Shown here: positions 56,494 through 64,000 of the stretch, piece by piece
How the letters are laid out: every line of letters begins with the position of its first letter
Position numbering within the stretch: position 1 is the first letter of the stretch
Assembly (NCBI RefSeq): GCF_020442045.1
Contig: NZ_JAGRLA010000131.1
Span: 1-64,000, forward strand
Origin: Bauldia sp.
GTDB taxonomy: Bacteria > Pseudomonadota > Alphaproteobacteria > Rhizobiales > Kaistiaceae
DNA: 64,000 nt
Direction of reading: 5' to 3'
The notes under the pieces: model-generated
The model's input: only the letters and a program-made list of their open reading frames with translations
What the model was told of the DNA's origin: nothing
Databases searched by the model: none
Translations under genes and position numbers: made by a program

Positions 56494-57453
56494 CTACCTC
56501 AGCTTCTCGAGCACATAGTTGAACAGCACCGCGCCGAGGATCAGCGCGCCGCGCACCACATACTGCCAATATTCCGAGACGTTAAGCAGGGTCATGCCAT
56601 TGACCACGAAGCCGAGGAAGAGGACGCCGATGAAGGTGCCCCAGATACGCCCCTTGCCGCCGAACAACGACGTGCCGCCGATAATCACCGCGGCGATGAC
56701 GTCGAGCTCCCAGCCGGACGCGGCGGTGGCGTTGCCGGAACCGATCTGGGCGGCGATCAGGATGCCCGATATCGCCGTCAGCGCGCCGGTGATGCCAAGC
56801 GTCGCGGACTTGACGAACCAGATGTTGATGCCCGACAGCCGCGCGGCTTCCGGATTGCCGCCGACCGCATAGACCGAGCGGCCGAAGCTGGTGAATTTCA
56901 TGATGAAATGGGTGACGGCGAAAACGACGACGAAGACGTAGACCGGGATCGGCACGCCGTAGAAGAAGCCCGAGCCGAGCGTCGTGAACCACGACGGAAA
57001 CGTCGCCAACGGAAAGCCGCCGGTGATCAGGTTCGCCGCGCCGCGCAACATGGTCAGCAGCGCCAGGGTGGTGATGAAGGTCGGCACCGAGAACCACTGC
57101 CTGACGCGGCCGGTCAGCACGCCGAGGGTGACCTGGATGGCGATCGCCACGACCGCGCCGATGATGACGGCGGCCGGCGCCCCGATCGCATCCGTATACT
57201 CGCCGCATATCCACGCGATGACGCAGCCCGCCAGGGCGACGCCGGAACCCACCGACAGGTCGATCTCGCCGGAGATGATCACCATCGTCATGCCGAAGGC
57301 GATGATGCCCTGCATGGTGATGTTGCGCAGGACGTTGAGCTGGTTGTTGACGGTGAAGAAGCCCGGTGCCTCGAACGACAGGTAGATGTAGAGAAGCGCG
57401 AGGATGATCTCCATCGGGTAGCGCGTGAAGGCAGTGCGTATGAAACCCGTCAT
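56494..57453 (-). CDS. Sugar ABC transporter permease (RbsC-like)
   Basis: The 319-residue protein has eight to ten hydrophobic helices and the branched-chain/ribose permease signature: MTMVIISGEIDLSVGSGVAL near the start and VIIGGTSLFGGKGRIWGTFI late. SFGRSVYAVGGNPEAARLSG is the coupling (EAA-like) region that meets the ATPase. It forms the inner-membrane channel of a ribose-type importer. ATG 57453 overlaps the ATPase stop by 4 bp (ATGA). The SDR gene follows. The substrate is inferred to be a monosaccharide or sugar acid from context only. Confidence 0.93.
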   Translation of the reverse strand: MTGFIRTAFTRYPMEIILALLYIYLSFEAPGFFTVNNQLNVLRNITMQGIIAFGMTMVIISGEIDLSVGSGVALAGCVIAWICGEYTDAIGAPAAVIIGAVVAIAIQVTLGVLTGRVRQWFSVPTFITTLALLTMLRGAANLITGGFPLATFPSWFTTLGSGFFYGVPIPVYVFVVVFAVTHFIMKFTSFGRSVYAVGGNPEAARLSGINIWFVKSATLGITGALTAISGILIAAQIGSGNATAASGWELDVIAAVIIGGTSLFGGKGRIWGTFIGVLFLGFVVNGMTLLNVSEYWQYVVRGALILGAVLFNYVLEKLR

Positions 57454-59006
57454 TGGTCCCCCGTGGCGGTCATTCCGGCATCCTCGACAATGTCCTCGGC
57501 CGCGTGCTCTTCCATGCACAGGCCATAGAGGTCGCTGATCGACGTGGTCGAGGGATCGACCTCGGCGACGATGCGACCGGCGCGCATCACCAGGATGCGG
57601 TCGCAGACCTCGAGAAGCTCCTCCGCCTCGGTCGAGACGAAGACGCTCGAGATGCCGAGCCGCGCCTCGCGCCACATGATCTCGAAGACCTGCTGCTTGG
57701 CCTGGACATCGATGCCGCGGCTGGGCTCGTCGAGAAACATCACCTTCGGCCTGGTGTTGAGCCAGTTGCCGATGACGATCTTCTGCTGGTTGCCGCCCGA
57801 CAGCGTCGACACCGGCAGCATAGGGTCGCCGACCTTGATGCTGAGCTCCTCGATCTGGCGCGAGACATAAGGCGCCTCGCGCGACCGGGTGATGAAGCCC
57901 GATGGCGCAATGACCGGCAGGCTGGCGAGGCAGAGGTTGTCGTGGATCGACAACATCTGCACCAGCCCGACCTCCTTGCGGTTCTCGGGCGTGTAGCCGA
58001 TGCCGAGCTGGCGCATGGCCTGCGGGGTCGGCTGCTTCACCGGCATGCCGTCGACGACGATCTCACCGCCGTCGAAGCCGTCGGCGCCGAAGATCGCACG
58101 CAGCACTTCGGTCCGTCCGGCGCCCAGCATGCCGGCCATGCCGAGGATTTCGCCGCGGCGGAGGTCGAAGGATACGTCCTCGAAGGCGCCGCGACGGGTC
58201 AGGTTCCGGACCGACAGGACAACGTCGCCGCCAATCTGTTCCGCCTCGCCGGCCGGCCGGGTAGCGCGCGCGACGTCGCCGAACATCATCCCGACGATCC
58301 GGTCGGTGGTCGCGCCCTCCATCTCGATCGATCCGACCAGCCGGCCGTCGCGAAGCACGGTGCAGGTGTCGGCGATGTCGAAGAGCTCCGACATCCGATG
58401 GGTGATGTAGATCATCGTCACGCCCCGCTCGCGGAGCCGGCGAACGAGCGCGAAGAGATGCTCGACCTCGGCCCGGGCGAGCGCCGAGGTCGGCTCGTCG
58501 AGGAGCAGCACGGTGGGGTCGAAGGCCATTGCCTTGGCGATCTCTATGACCTGCTGACGGCCGACCGAGAGGCTCGACACCGGCCGCCGCGGATCAATGT
58601 CGAGGCCCATGTCCTCGAGAAGCCGGCGCGCGTCGGTATGGACCTTGTTCCAGTCGAGGGTGCTGATCCCGAGCCGTTGCCGGAACGGCAGGCGCCCGAG
58701 GAAGATATTCTCACCGACCGAGAGCTCGGGAACGAGGGAGAGTTCCTGATGGACGGTGACGACGCGGTTGGCGAAGGCGTCCGCCGGCGAGGAGAAGCTG
58801 ACTTCCCTGCCGTTGATGAACATCCGGCCGGCATCCGGCTGGAGCGCGCCCGAGAGCGCCTTGACCAGGGTCGACTTGCCGGAGCCGTTCTTGCCCATCA
58901 GCGCATGGACGCGGCCCGGCTCGAAGACGTGGGACACGTCGTCGAGCGCGACCGTGGGGCCGAACGCCTTGCGCAGGCCGGAAACTTCGATTCTGCCGGC
59001 GGTCAT
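57450..59006 (-). CDS. Sugar ABC transporter ATP-binding protein (RbsA-like)
   Basis: The 518-residue protein has two ATPase domains. The first has Walker A MGKNGSGKSTLVKALSGAL, signature LSVGRQQVIEIAKAM and Walker B LLLDEPTSAL. The second has a degenerate Walker A, GMLGAGRTEVLRAIFG, with LSGGNQQKIVIGNWL and MFLDEPSRGID; this asymmetry is normal for RbsA/MglA/AraG proteins. It energises sugar import from the cytoplasmic face. The gene is 73 bp after the binding-protein gene, with a hairpin in between, and overlaps the permease by 4 bp. Confidence 0.94.
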   Translation of the reverse strand: MTAGRIEVSGLRKAFGPTVALDDVSHVFEPGRVHALMGKNGSGKSTLVKALSGALQPDAGRMFINGREVSFSSPADAFANRVVTVHQELSLVPELSVGENIFLGRLPFRQRLGISTLDWNKVHTDARRLLEDMGLDIDPRRPVSSLSVGRQQVIEIAKAMAFDPTVLLLDEPTSALARAEVEHLFALVRRLRERGVTMIYITHRMSELFDIADTCTVLRDGRLVGSIEMEGATTDRIVGMMFGDVARATRPAGEAEQIGGDVVLSVRNLTRRGAFEDVSFDLRRGEILGMAGMLGAGRTEVLRAIFGADGFDGGEIVVDGMPVKQPTPQAMRQLGIGYTPENRKEVGLVQMLSIHDNLCLASLPVIAPSGFITRSREAPYVSRQIEELSIKVGDPMLPVSTLSGGNQQKIVIGNWLNTRPKVMFLDEPSRGIDVQAKQQVFEIMWREARLGISSVFVSTEAEELLEVCDRILVMRAGRIVAEVDPSTTSISDLYGLCMEEHAAEDIVEDAGMTATGDQ

Positions 59007-59031
59007 CGGATGGGCGTATTCGCTCAGGGAA

Positions 59032-59065
59032 AGGATCGGACGCGATCCAGAATGCGCCCGATCCT
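59032..59065 (-). promoter_or_regulatory. Strong intercistronic hairpin between the binding-protein and ATPase genes
   Basis: AGGATCGG (59032-59039) and CCGATCCT (59058-59065) are exact inverted repeats; three more GC pairs and one G-U extend the stem to 12 with a 10-base loop in the minus-strand RNA. TTTCCC follows, a poor T tract. Such hairpins after binding-protein genes commonly stabilise the upstream mRNA or partly terminate transcription, so that the binding protein is made in excess. Confidence 0.6.
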
Positions 59066-59079
59066 GGTTTTTAGTGGTC

Positions 59080-60042
59080 TTATTGCAGGTTCTTCAAGTC
59101 TTCCTTGAAGGCTTCGACCGCGGCGGGGTCGGTGCGCGACAGGCTGAGAACCGGAACAATGACGGTCTTCTCGACCTCCTTGCCGTCGAGGGCATCGAGG
59201 GCTGCCTTGACCGCCATGCTGCCCATCTCGAAGGGCTGCTGGGCGGTCACCGCCTGGAGGACGTTGTCGTCGTCGAGCAGGAAGTTGGCAAGCTGCTCGG
59301 AACCGTCAATGCCGAAGACGAAGATCTCGCCCTGCTTGCCGGCGTTGCGAACCGCCTGGACCGCACCGACGGTTCCGCCCTCGTTCGCGGCATAGATGAT
59401 GTTGATGTCGGGATTTGCCGTGATGATGTCACCGGCAACCGCGACGCCCTTCTCGGCCAGCCAGGCATCCTGCTGCGACACCACGTCGATGTCGCCGCCC
59501 TTCCCGGCCTCGTCGAGGAAGCCGTTGACCCGATCGCCCGAGACTTCCGGCAGCAGCGCCTTGAAGCCGAGCGTGGCGACCTTCGCCTTGCCGCCGAGCT
59601 GGTCCTTGATGAAGGCGGCTGCTGACTTGCCGGTCGTCTCGCCGAGGTCGCGCTGGCTGGAATTGAGATAGGAGACCGGAATGTCGCCGTCGACCCCGGA
59701 ATTGTAGGTGACGATGACGACACCGGCATCCTTGGCCCGCTGCAGGGCAGGCGCCGAGGCGGTGGCGCTGATCGGCGAAATGACGATCGCGTCGACACCA
59801 CGCGACACGAAGGTGTCGACGAGATTCACTTCCTTTTCGGGCTTGGATTCCGAATTGGCCTCGAGCAGCTCGGCGCCGGCGGCCTTGGCGGCGGCTTCCA
59901 TCCCGAGCTGGATCGTGCGGAAGAACTGATCCTGCTGGAAGACGATGCCGGCGATGGTGCGGTCCTCCGCGGAGGCCCATCCGGCGGTCAGCGCCACGAC
60001 GGCGAGACCGGCGGGCAGTGCGAGTAGCGTACGACGGTTCAT
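59080..60042 (-). CDS. Sugar ABC transporter substrate-binding protein (ribose/galactose type)
   Basis: The 320-residue precursor has a signal peptide (residues 1-25, core LALPAGLAVVALTAGWASA). The mature protein is a Peripla_BP_4/RbsB-like two-lobe binding protein: TIAGIVFQQDQFFRTIQLGM at the start, SRGVDAIVISPISATASAPA, VVIVTYNSGVDGDIPVSYLN and IYAANEGGTVGAVQAVRNAG. It delivers the solute to the RbsA/RbsC-like pair. The start ATG 60042 follows AAGGGAGAACAGGA. The aromatic residues Phe in VFQQDQFFR are in the position that stacks on sugar rings in this class. Confidence 0.94.
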   Translation of the reverse strand: MNRRTLLALPAGLAVVALTAGWASAEDRTIAGIVFQQDQFFRTIQLGMEAAAKAAGAELLEANSESKPEKEVNLVDTFVSRGVDAIVISPISATASAPALQRAKDAGVVIVTYNSGVDGDIPVSYLNSSQRDLGETTGKSAAAFIKDQLGGKAKVATLGFKALLPEVSGDRVNGFLDEAGKGGDIDVVSQQDAWLAEKGVAVAGDIITANPDINIIYAANEGGTVGAVQAVRNAGKQGEIFVFGIDGSEQLANFLLDDDNVLQAVTAQQPFEMGSMAVKAALDALDGKEVEKTVIVPVLSLSRTDPAAVEAFKEDLKNLQ

Positions 60043-60086
60043 TCCTGTTCTCCCTTGGTTATCTGGCTTTTCCCTCCCCGCCGGCG

Positions 60087-60782
60087 TCACGCGGGGATGA
60101 ATTCGAGGCCGGCATCGAGGTGCCGGCTCATCTGGTAGGCGTAGGCAAGCCGGTCGCCGGCGCGGAGCGCGTCGACGATCGCCGCGTGCGCCGAGGCGGT
60201 CGTGTCGATGGCACGCCGCTGCGACTTGCCGGTCTCCATCACCTTGCGGATCACCGGCTTCAGCATCTGGTAGGTCTCGGAAAGCGTCCGGTTGCCGGCT
60301 GCATCGACCAATGCCTTGTGGAAGAGATAGTCGAGCCGGGCGGCCTCGAGCGGATCCGGGGTCCTCTCCATCTCGGCGTTGATCGTCTCCATCTCGGCCA
60401 ATGTCTCCTCCCGGACCCTGCCGATCAGCGTGTCGCCGAGATTGACCTCGATCAGCCGGCGGAAGCCCTGGACGTCGCGGAAGGTCTCGGCCGATATGTC
60501 GATCGCGAAGGAGAAGACATCCATGACCGCCGCCTGGCGACGGTCTGTGATGACCGCCCCCACCTTCTGGCGGCTCTCGACGATGCCGTAGGCCTTGAGG
60601 ATGCGGATGGCCTCGCGCACCGTGTTGCGGCTGCTGCCGAACATCGCCGACAGCTCAAGCTCCGACGGCAGGACGTCCCCGACCGTCAGTCCCCGCTCGC
60701 GCATCAGGTCCCGAATGCGATCAACGACGTGATCGACCGCGGAACTGCGCTCGACTGCGTCCTCGTCCGCCACGGCGTGCAT
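60087..60782 (-). CDS. GntR family regulator, FCD-domain type
   Basis: The 231-residue protein has an N-terminal GntR winged helix (about 12-78: VGDVLPSELELSAMFGSSRN, TVREAIRILKAYGIVESRQK) and an FCD ligand-binding domain (about 90-225) with acidic/His residues that usually bind a metal and a carboxylate such as a sugar acid (RLDYLFHKALVDAAGNRTLS, and SAHAAIVDALRAGDR). It probably represses the divergent transport and catabolic genes. ATG 60782 follows GGGGAGG. The binding-protein gene starts 44 bp after its stop. FCD regulators of this kind often sense uronate or aldonate intermediates. Confidence 0.93.
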   Translation of the reverse strand: MHAVADEDAVERSSAVDHVVDRIRDLMRERGLTVGDVLPSELELSAMFGSSRNTVREAIRILKAYGIVESRQKVGAVITDRRQAAVMDVFSFAIDISAETFRDVQGFRRLIEVNLGDTLIGRVREETLAEMETINAEMERTPDPLEAARLDYLFHKALVDAAGNRTLSETYQMLKPVIRKVMETGKSQRRAIDTTASAHAAIVDALRAGDRLAYAYQMSRHLDAGLEFIPA

Positions 60783-60841
60783 GCGTCCTCCCCAGGCGTT
60801 CTCCTGATGGCGACCACTAGCAGAGGGATCGGAGGGTGGCA

Positions 60842-60869
60842 ACTATATTGTTGGGCATTATCCCGCCAA
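60842..60869 (-). promoter_or_regulatory. Candidate promoter for the GntR-ABC operon
   Basis: On the minus strand TTGGCG (60869-60864) and TATAGT (60847-60842) are separated by 16 bases, 60 bases ahead of the GntR start. A loose TTGG-N11-CCAA dyad overlaps the spacer and could be an operator. Pattern match only. Confidence 0.4.
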
Positions 60870-60905
60870 ATTCACCCAGTTCTCCGGAAAAACATAAGAA
60901 CGGCA

Positions 60906-60934
60906 TTGTCGGCGGCCCCTCTTGAGGCTATTTT
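60906..60934 (+). promoter_or_regulatory. Candidate promoter for the dehydratase-lactonase-aldolase operon
   Basis: TTGTCG (60906-60911) and TATTTT (60929-60934) with a 17-base spacer lie in the divergent region about 130 bases ahead of the dehydratase gene. Another AT-rich stretch, TACATAATGG, follows at 60940. Low confidence. Confidence 0.3.
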
Positions 60935-61067
60935 GCTCTACATAATGGGAGAACAGCCGGCTGGCCGGAATGGACGGCCGGCGACCGTCATCCCATGAAT
61001 GAAGCGCAGGAACCGGTCGGCTCCCCGCGATACCGCCGGGACCGTCGCAACATGACGAAGAGGGACA

Positions 61068-62174
61068 ATGAAAATCGGACTGGGCCTGTACCGGCAGTCG
61101 TTGACCGACGACAATTTCCGCTTCGCCAGGCAGGCGGGCGCCACCCATATCGTCGCCCACCTCACCAACTATTTCCGCGGCAAGAACCCCTCCCTTTCGC
61201 GCGGCGACGACGTCGACGGCTGGGGCGATTGCGCCGGGGACCGATTGTGGACCTACGAGGAATTCGCCGACCTCGTCGCCGCGGCCCGCCGCCACGACCT
61301 CGAGATCGGCGCGATCGAGAACCTGTCGCCGGCCTTCTGGTCGGACGTTCTGCTCGGCGGACCGGGACGGAAGGAGCAGATCGAGGGGGTGAAGACGCTG
61401 GTCCGCGACGCCGGCAGGGCCGGCATTCCCTGCATCGGCTACAACTTCTCGATCGCCGGCGTCTGGGGCTGGACCCGCGGTCCCTTCGGGCGCGGCGGCG
61501 CGATGTCGGTCGGCTTCGATGCCGACGCGATCGACACCGAGGTGCCGATTCCCGACGGCGTGGTCTGGAACATGCGCTTCCGCGAGGAAAGACCAGGCAG
61601 CTCACCGACCCAGGTCGGCGAGGAGGAGCTCTGGCAACGCCTCGAATGGTTCCTCGGCGAACTGGTCCCGGTCGCCGAGGAAGCCGGCGTGGTACTCGCC
61701 GCCCATCCCGACGATCCGCCGATGGAGATGCTGCGCGGGACCGCCCGGCTGATCAACCGGCCGGAGAAGTATAACCGCCTGCTGCAGCTCGTCCCCTCGA
61801 GATCGAACGGGCTGGAACTCTGCCTCGGCGCGCTGCAGGAGATGCCCGGCGGTCCGATCTACGACCATGTCCGGCGCTTCGCGCGCAACAACAACATCGG
61901 CTATATCCACTTCCGCAACGTCCGCGGCAAGGTGCCGAACTACCACGAGACCTTCGTCGACGAGGGCGACCTCGACATGGCGGAAATCGTCCGCATACTG
62001 CGCGACGAGGACTATCAGGGCGTCATCATCCCCGATCACACGCCGGAGATGGTCTGCGACGCGCCGTGGCATGCCGGCAAGGCCTTCGCTCTCGGCTATA
62101 TCCGCGCGCTGGTGCAGAATGCCGAGGCGCTGGGGCCGGCGCGTCCGGCGTCGGATACGAGCGTGGCGGCCTGA
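61068..62174 (+). CDS. Mannonate dehydratase-like (UxuA family) enzyme
   Basis: The 368-residue TIM-barrel protein has UxuA-type segments: RQAGATHIVAHLTNY, IGAIENLSPAFWSDVLLGG, IPCIGYNFSIAGVWGWTRGP, VVLAAHPDDPPMEMLRGTAR and IHFRNVRGKVPNYHETFVDE. HPDDPP and the Cys-Tyr/Asn-Phe segment are the most diagnostic. The late metal/base segment reads IIPDHTPEMV, unlike the PDHGH type I expect in standard UxuA, so substrate may differ from D-mannonate. True UxuA dehydrates mannonate to 2-keto-3-deoxygluconate. ATG 61068 follows AAGAGGGAC. It leads a plus-strand operon with lactonase and RraA-like genes, divergent from the GntR regulator. Confidence 0.82.
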   Translation: MKIGLGLYRQSLTDDNFRFARQAGATHIVAHLTNYFRGKNPSLSRGDDVDGWGDCAGDRLWTYEEFADLVAAARRHDLEIGAIENLSPAFWSDVLLGGPGRKEQIEGVKTLVRDAGRAGIPCIGYNFSIAGVWGWTRGPFGRGGAMSVGFDADAIDTEVPIPDGVVWNMRFREERPGSSPTQVGEEELWQRLEWFLGELVPVAEEAGVVLAAHPDDPPMEMLRGTARLINRPEKYNRLLQLVPSRSNGLELCLGALQEMPGGPIYDHVRRFARNNNIGYIHFRNVRGKVPNYHETFVDEGDLDMAEIVRILRDEDYQGVIIPDHTPEMVCDAPWHAGKAFALGYIRALVQNAEALGPARPASDTSVAA

Positions 62175-62201
62175 CCGCCGCGAAGGGACGGGAGAAGACA
62201 G

Positions 62202-63086
62202 GTGAGTGAGGTGACCTGCGTTGCGCCGGTCGGCGATCGGGTCGGCGAAGGCGCCGTCTGGTCGGAGGCCGAACAGGCCATCTACTGGACCGACATCAAT
62301 CGTTTCCTGATCCATCGCCATGACGTGGCGAGCGACAGCACGCGATCCTTCCTGTTCGACGAACCGGTGGTGGCGCTGGCGCTGACCAGCGATCCCCGGA
62401 CGATGCTGGTGGCGCTCGGATCGCGCCTGATCTACTGGACGCCGACGACCGACGCGCGGCGCGACCACGGCTTCGCGCTGGAGGGATCGCCGGAGGTCCG
62501 CCTCAACGACGGGCGCCCCGACCCGCGCGGCGACTTCTGGGTCGGATCGATGAAGAACAACGTGCTGCCCGACGGCGAGATGGGCGAGGCCGGCCCCGGC
62601 CTCGGCAAGCTCTTCCGCATCCGCGGCGGCGAAGCCAAGGTCATGGCCGACGGCATCGGCATCTCCAACACGCTCTGCTGGAGCCCGGACAAGACGCGCT
62701 TCTACTTCGCCGACACGCTGGATAACGTCATCCGGGTCTACGACTGCGATGCGGACACCGGCGAGATCACCAACGGCCGGACCTTCTTCGCCGGTGACGA
62801 ACGCGGCTTGCCCGACGGCTCGGCGATCGACTCCGAGGGCTGCCTGTGGAACTGCCGCTTCGGCGGCGGGTGCATCATCCGCATCCGGCCGGACGGCGCC
62901 ATCGACCGCATCATCGAGATGCCGGCGCATAACGTGACCACCTGCACCTTTGGCGGACCGGACCTCAGGACCCTATACATCACCACCGCCTCGATCCTCG
63001 GCCAGCCCGGCCAGCGCCTCGCCGGCAGCCTGTTTTCGCTCCCCGTCACCGTTCCGGGCATGCCCGAGAACAAGGTAGCCCTCTAG
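62202..63086 (+). CDS. SMP-30/gluconolactonase/LRE family lactonase
   Basis: The 294-residue protein is a six-bladed beta-propeller lactonase. GEGAVWSEAEQAIYWTDINR carries the first metal Glu, RLNDGRPDPRGDFWVGSM the substrate/metal Asn and Asp, GIGISNTLCWSPDKTRFYFA the next Asn, and LPDGSAIDSEGCLWNCRFGG the final Asp. Such enzymes hydrolyse aldono-lactones to aldonic acids after an SDR or aldose dehydrogenase step. Start GTG 62202 lies behind GGGACGGGAGAAG. It is 27 bp after the dehydratase gene and 20 bp ahead of the RraA-like gene. Cytoplasmic by sequence. Confidence 0.92.
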   Translation: MSEVTCVAPVGDRVGEGAVWSEAEQAIYWTDINRFLIHRHDVASDSTRSFLFDEPVVALALTSDPRTMLVALGSRLIYWTPTTDARRDHGFALEGSPEVRLNDGRPDPRGDFWVGSMKNNVLPDGEMGEAGPGLGKLFRIRGGEAKVMADGIGISNTLCWSPDKTRFYFADTLDNVIRVYDCDADTGEITNGRTFFAGDERGLPDGSAIDSEGCLWNCRFGGGCIIRIRPDGAIDRIIEMPAHNVTTCTFGGPDLRTLYITTASILGQPGQRLAGSLFSLPVTVPGMPENKVAL

Positions 63087-63106
63087 ATCTTGCCGAGACC
63101 GACACA

Positions 63107-63769
63107 ATGCCGAAACCGCCCCTCGACACCGAAACAATCGCCCTGATCCGCGATCGCCTGCATACCGCCGTGCTCGGCGACGTCCTCGACATCATGGGAT
63201 ATCGGACGCAGTTCCTGCCCGCCGACATCCGCCCTCTCCTGCCCGAGGTCCGGCTGGTCGGCCGCGCCATGACGGTCCACGAGACCGACACCACCGACGC
63301 CGGCACCAATTTCGGCAAGATGTTCGAGGCGCTCGACCAGGTCGGTCCCGGCGAGATCTATTTCGCCGCCGGCGGCTCCGGCACCTACGCCATGTGGGGC
63401 GAGCTGATGAGCCGCACCGCCCGCGCCCGCGGCGGCGTCGGCGCGGTGCTCGGCGGACCGATGCGCGACACGCCGGCGATCCGGGCGCTCGGCTTCCCGG
63501 TCTTCTCGACCGGCTCCTATGCGCAGGACCAGCGCGGGCGCGGCCACGTCACCGACTATCGCTGCCGGGTGACCCTTGGCCAGGTGACGATCGAGGACGG
63601 AGATATCGTCGTCGGCGACGAGGACGGCGTGCTGATCATCCCCGACGCGGCGCTCGGCGACTGCCTGAAGCAGGCCGTCGAGAAGGCCGGCATCGAGGAC
63701 CAGATCGGCGAACACCTCGAAAAGGGCGCCGATTCAAAGGCGATGTTCGAGCAGTTCGGGGTGATGTAG
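63107..63769 (+). CDS. RraA/HMG-aldolase family protein
   Basis: The 220-residue protein has the RraA-like fold. GGPMRDTPAI places Arg120 and Asp121 at the positions that bind pyruvate/oxaloacetate and the metal in 4-hydroxy-4-methyl-2-oxoglutarate aldolases. GDIVVGDEDGVLIIP is the family C-terminal signature. Retention of the Arg-Asp pair favours an aldolase or oxaloacetate decarboxylase activity over the RNase E regulator RraA itself. In this operon it could cleave a keto-deoxy sugar acid made by the dehydratase, yielding pyruvate. This would replace the usual KDG kinase/aldolase pair, which is not seen here. It converges with the IclR gene over 58 bp. Confidence 0.87.
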   Translation: MPKPPLDTETIALIRDRLHTAVLGDVLDIMGYRTQFLPADIRPLLPEVRLVGRAMTVHETDTTDAGTNFGKMFEALDQVGPGEIYFAAGGSGTYAMWGELMSRTARARGGVGAVLGGPMRDTPAIRALGFPVFSTGSYAQDQRGRGHVTDYRCRVTLGQVTIEDGDIVVGDEDGVLIIPDAALGDCLKQAVEKAGIEDQIGEHLEKGADSKAMFEQFGVM

Positions 63770-63827
63770 GCGGCACGTTCCGGCCAGCGGCGCGGCCGTG
63801 TCCAGGGGCGCGATCGGCCCCGGGCGA

Positions 63828-64000
63828 TCAGGGAAGCGAGCGGGAAATCTGGTGGGCGACCGCACGCAGCTCCGGCAGGAAGCGGTCGCGCAGCTCCTCC
63901 TTGCTGGCGCGACTGGCATGGGCGGAAAGGTTGATCGCCGCGACATTGACGCCGCTGCGGGTGACGATCGGCACCGCCAGCGACCGCAGCCCATGCTCGA
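63828..64000 (-). CDS. IclR family transcriptional regulator, C-terminal end only
   Basis: The minus-strand frame is open from the right edge and ends at TGA 63830-63828, giving 57 residues: EHGLRSLAVPIVTRSGVNVA, then AINLSAHASRASKEELRDRF and LPELRAVAHQISRSLP. This is the last beta strand and helix of the IclR effector domain; the LRSLAVPI and AINLSAHASR runs are close to the PcaR/PobR-type consensus. The DNA-binding domain is beyond the window. Its location next to the sugar-acid operon suggests, but does not prove, that it regulates neighbouring catabolic genes. Confidence 0.88.
   Translation of the reverse strand, partial: EHGLRSLAVPIVTRSGVNVAAINLSAHASRASKEELRDRFLPELRAVAHQISRSLP

Overview
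The window is a GC-rich chromosomal segment of an alphaproteobacterium, most likely of the Hyphomicrobiales (Rhizobiales). The evidence is gene content and order: a fused ispDF gene; the string kdsA ... eno ... ftsB-pdhA-pdhB-pdhC-lpdA-lipA-ratA with lipoylated E1-beta; the string dusB-ntrB-ntrC-ntrY-ntrX-trkA-trkH-(PLP aminotransferase)-hfq-hflX; and an opposing rlpA-dac-tmk-holB-metG-tatD-MBL-mazG operon. I cannot name a genus. I saw no tRNA, rRNA, CRISPR array, insertion sequence or prophage.

Layout. 1-6 kb is accessory: a VCBS/FG-GAP repeat protein cut by the left edge, a LuxR-type regulator, an FMN-dependent PPOX protein, a BBE-type FAD oxidase behind an AT-rich gap, an L,D-transpeptidase and a tiny secreted protein. 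6-11 kb holds an MFS exporter, an EEP-fold hydrolase, a VOC protein and a cyclic-nucleotide-binding/thioredoxin-like/flavoprotein fusion. 11-19 kb carries kdsA and eno, separated by an oppositely oriented operon (DUF1835-queF-TMEM175 channel-hydrolase), then an SDR-DoxX/DUF2269 pair and ftsB. 19-30 kb is the pyruvate dehydrogenase region: pdhA, pdhB, pdhC, a GNAT gene, a small exported protein, lpdA, a Gfo/Idh oxidoreductase, a bactofilin-like membrane protein, two small membrane proteins, lipA and ratA. Lipoyl synthase therefore lies close to the complexes that need lipoate.

30-34 kb has a divergent EamA transporter/ArsR-like pair and cinA-ispDF. 34-47 kb is the nitrogen and potassium control region: DusB, the NtrBC and NtrYX two-component systems, the TrkA/TrkH potassium uptake system, a D-amino-acid-transaminase-like enzyme, Hfq and HflX. 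47-55.3 kb, on the minus strand, is the housekeeping operon for cell-wall remodelling (RlpA, Dac), dTMP kinase, DNA polymerase delta prime, MetRS, TatD, an MBL hydrolase and MazG.

55.7-64 kb is a sugar or sugar-acid catabolic locus. On the minus strand a GntR/FCD regulator leads a ribose-type ABC importer and an SDR dehydrogenase. Divergently, on the plus strand, run a mannonate-dehydratase-like enzyme, an SMP-30-type lactonase and an RraA/HMG-aldolase-like protein, followed by the end of a convergent IclR regulator. This is the best candidate for an undescribed pathway here. Other points worth checking are a carboxypeptidase homologue with two altered active-site motifs, the flavoprotein fusion without a redox CxxC, NtrX without GAFTGA, a palindromic repeat-like element before trkA, and the bactofilin-membrane fusion. 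Most of the window is ordinary core chromosome.
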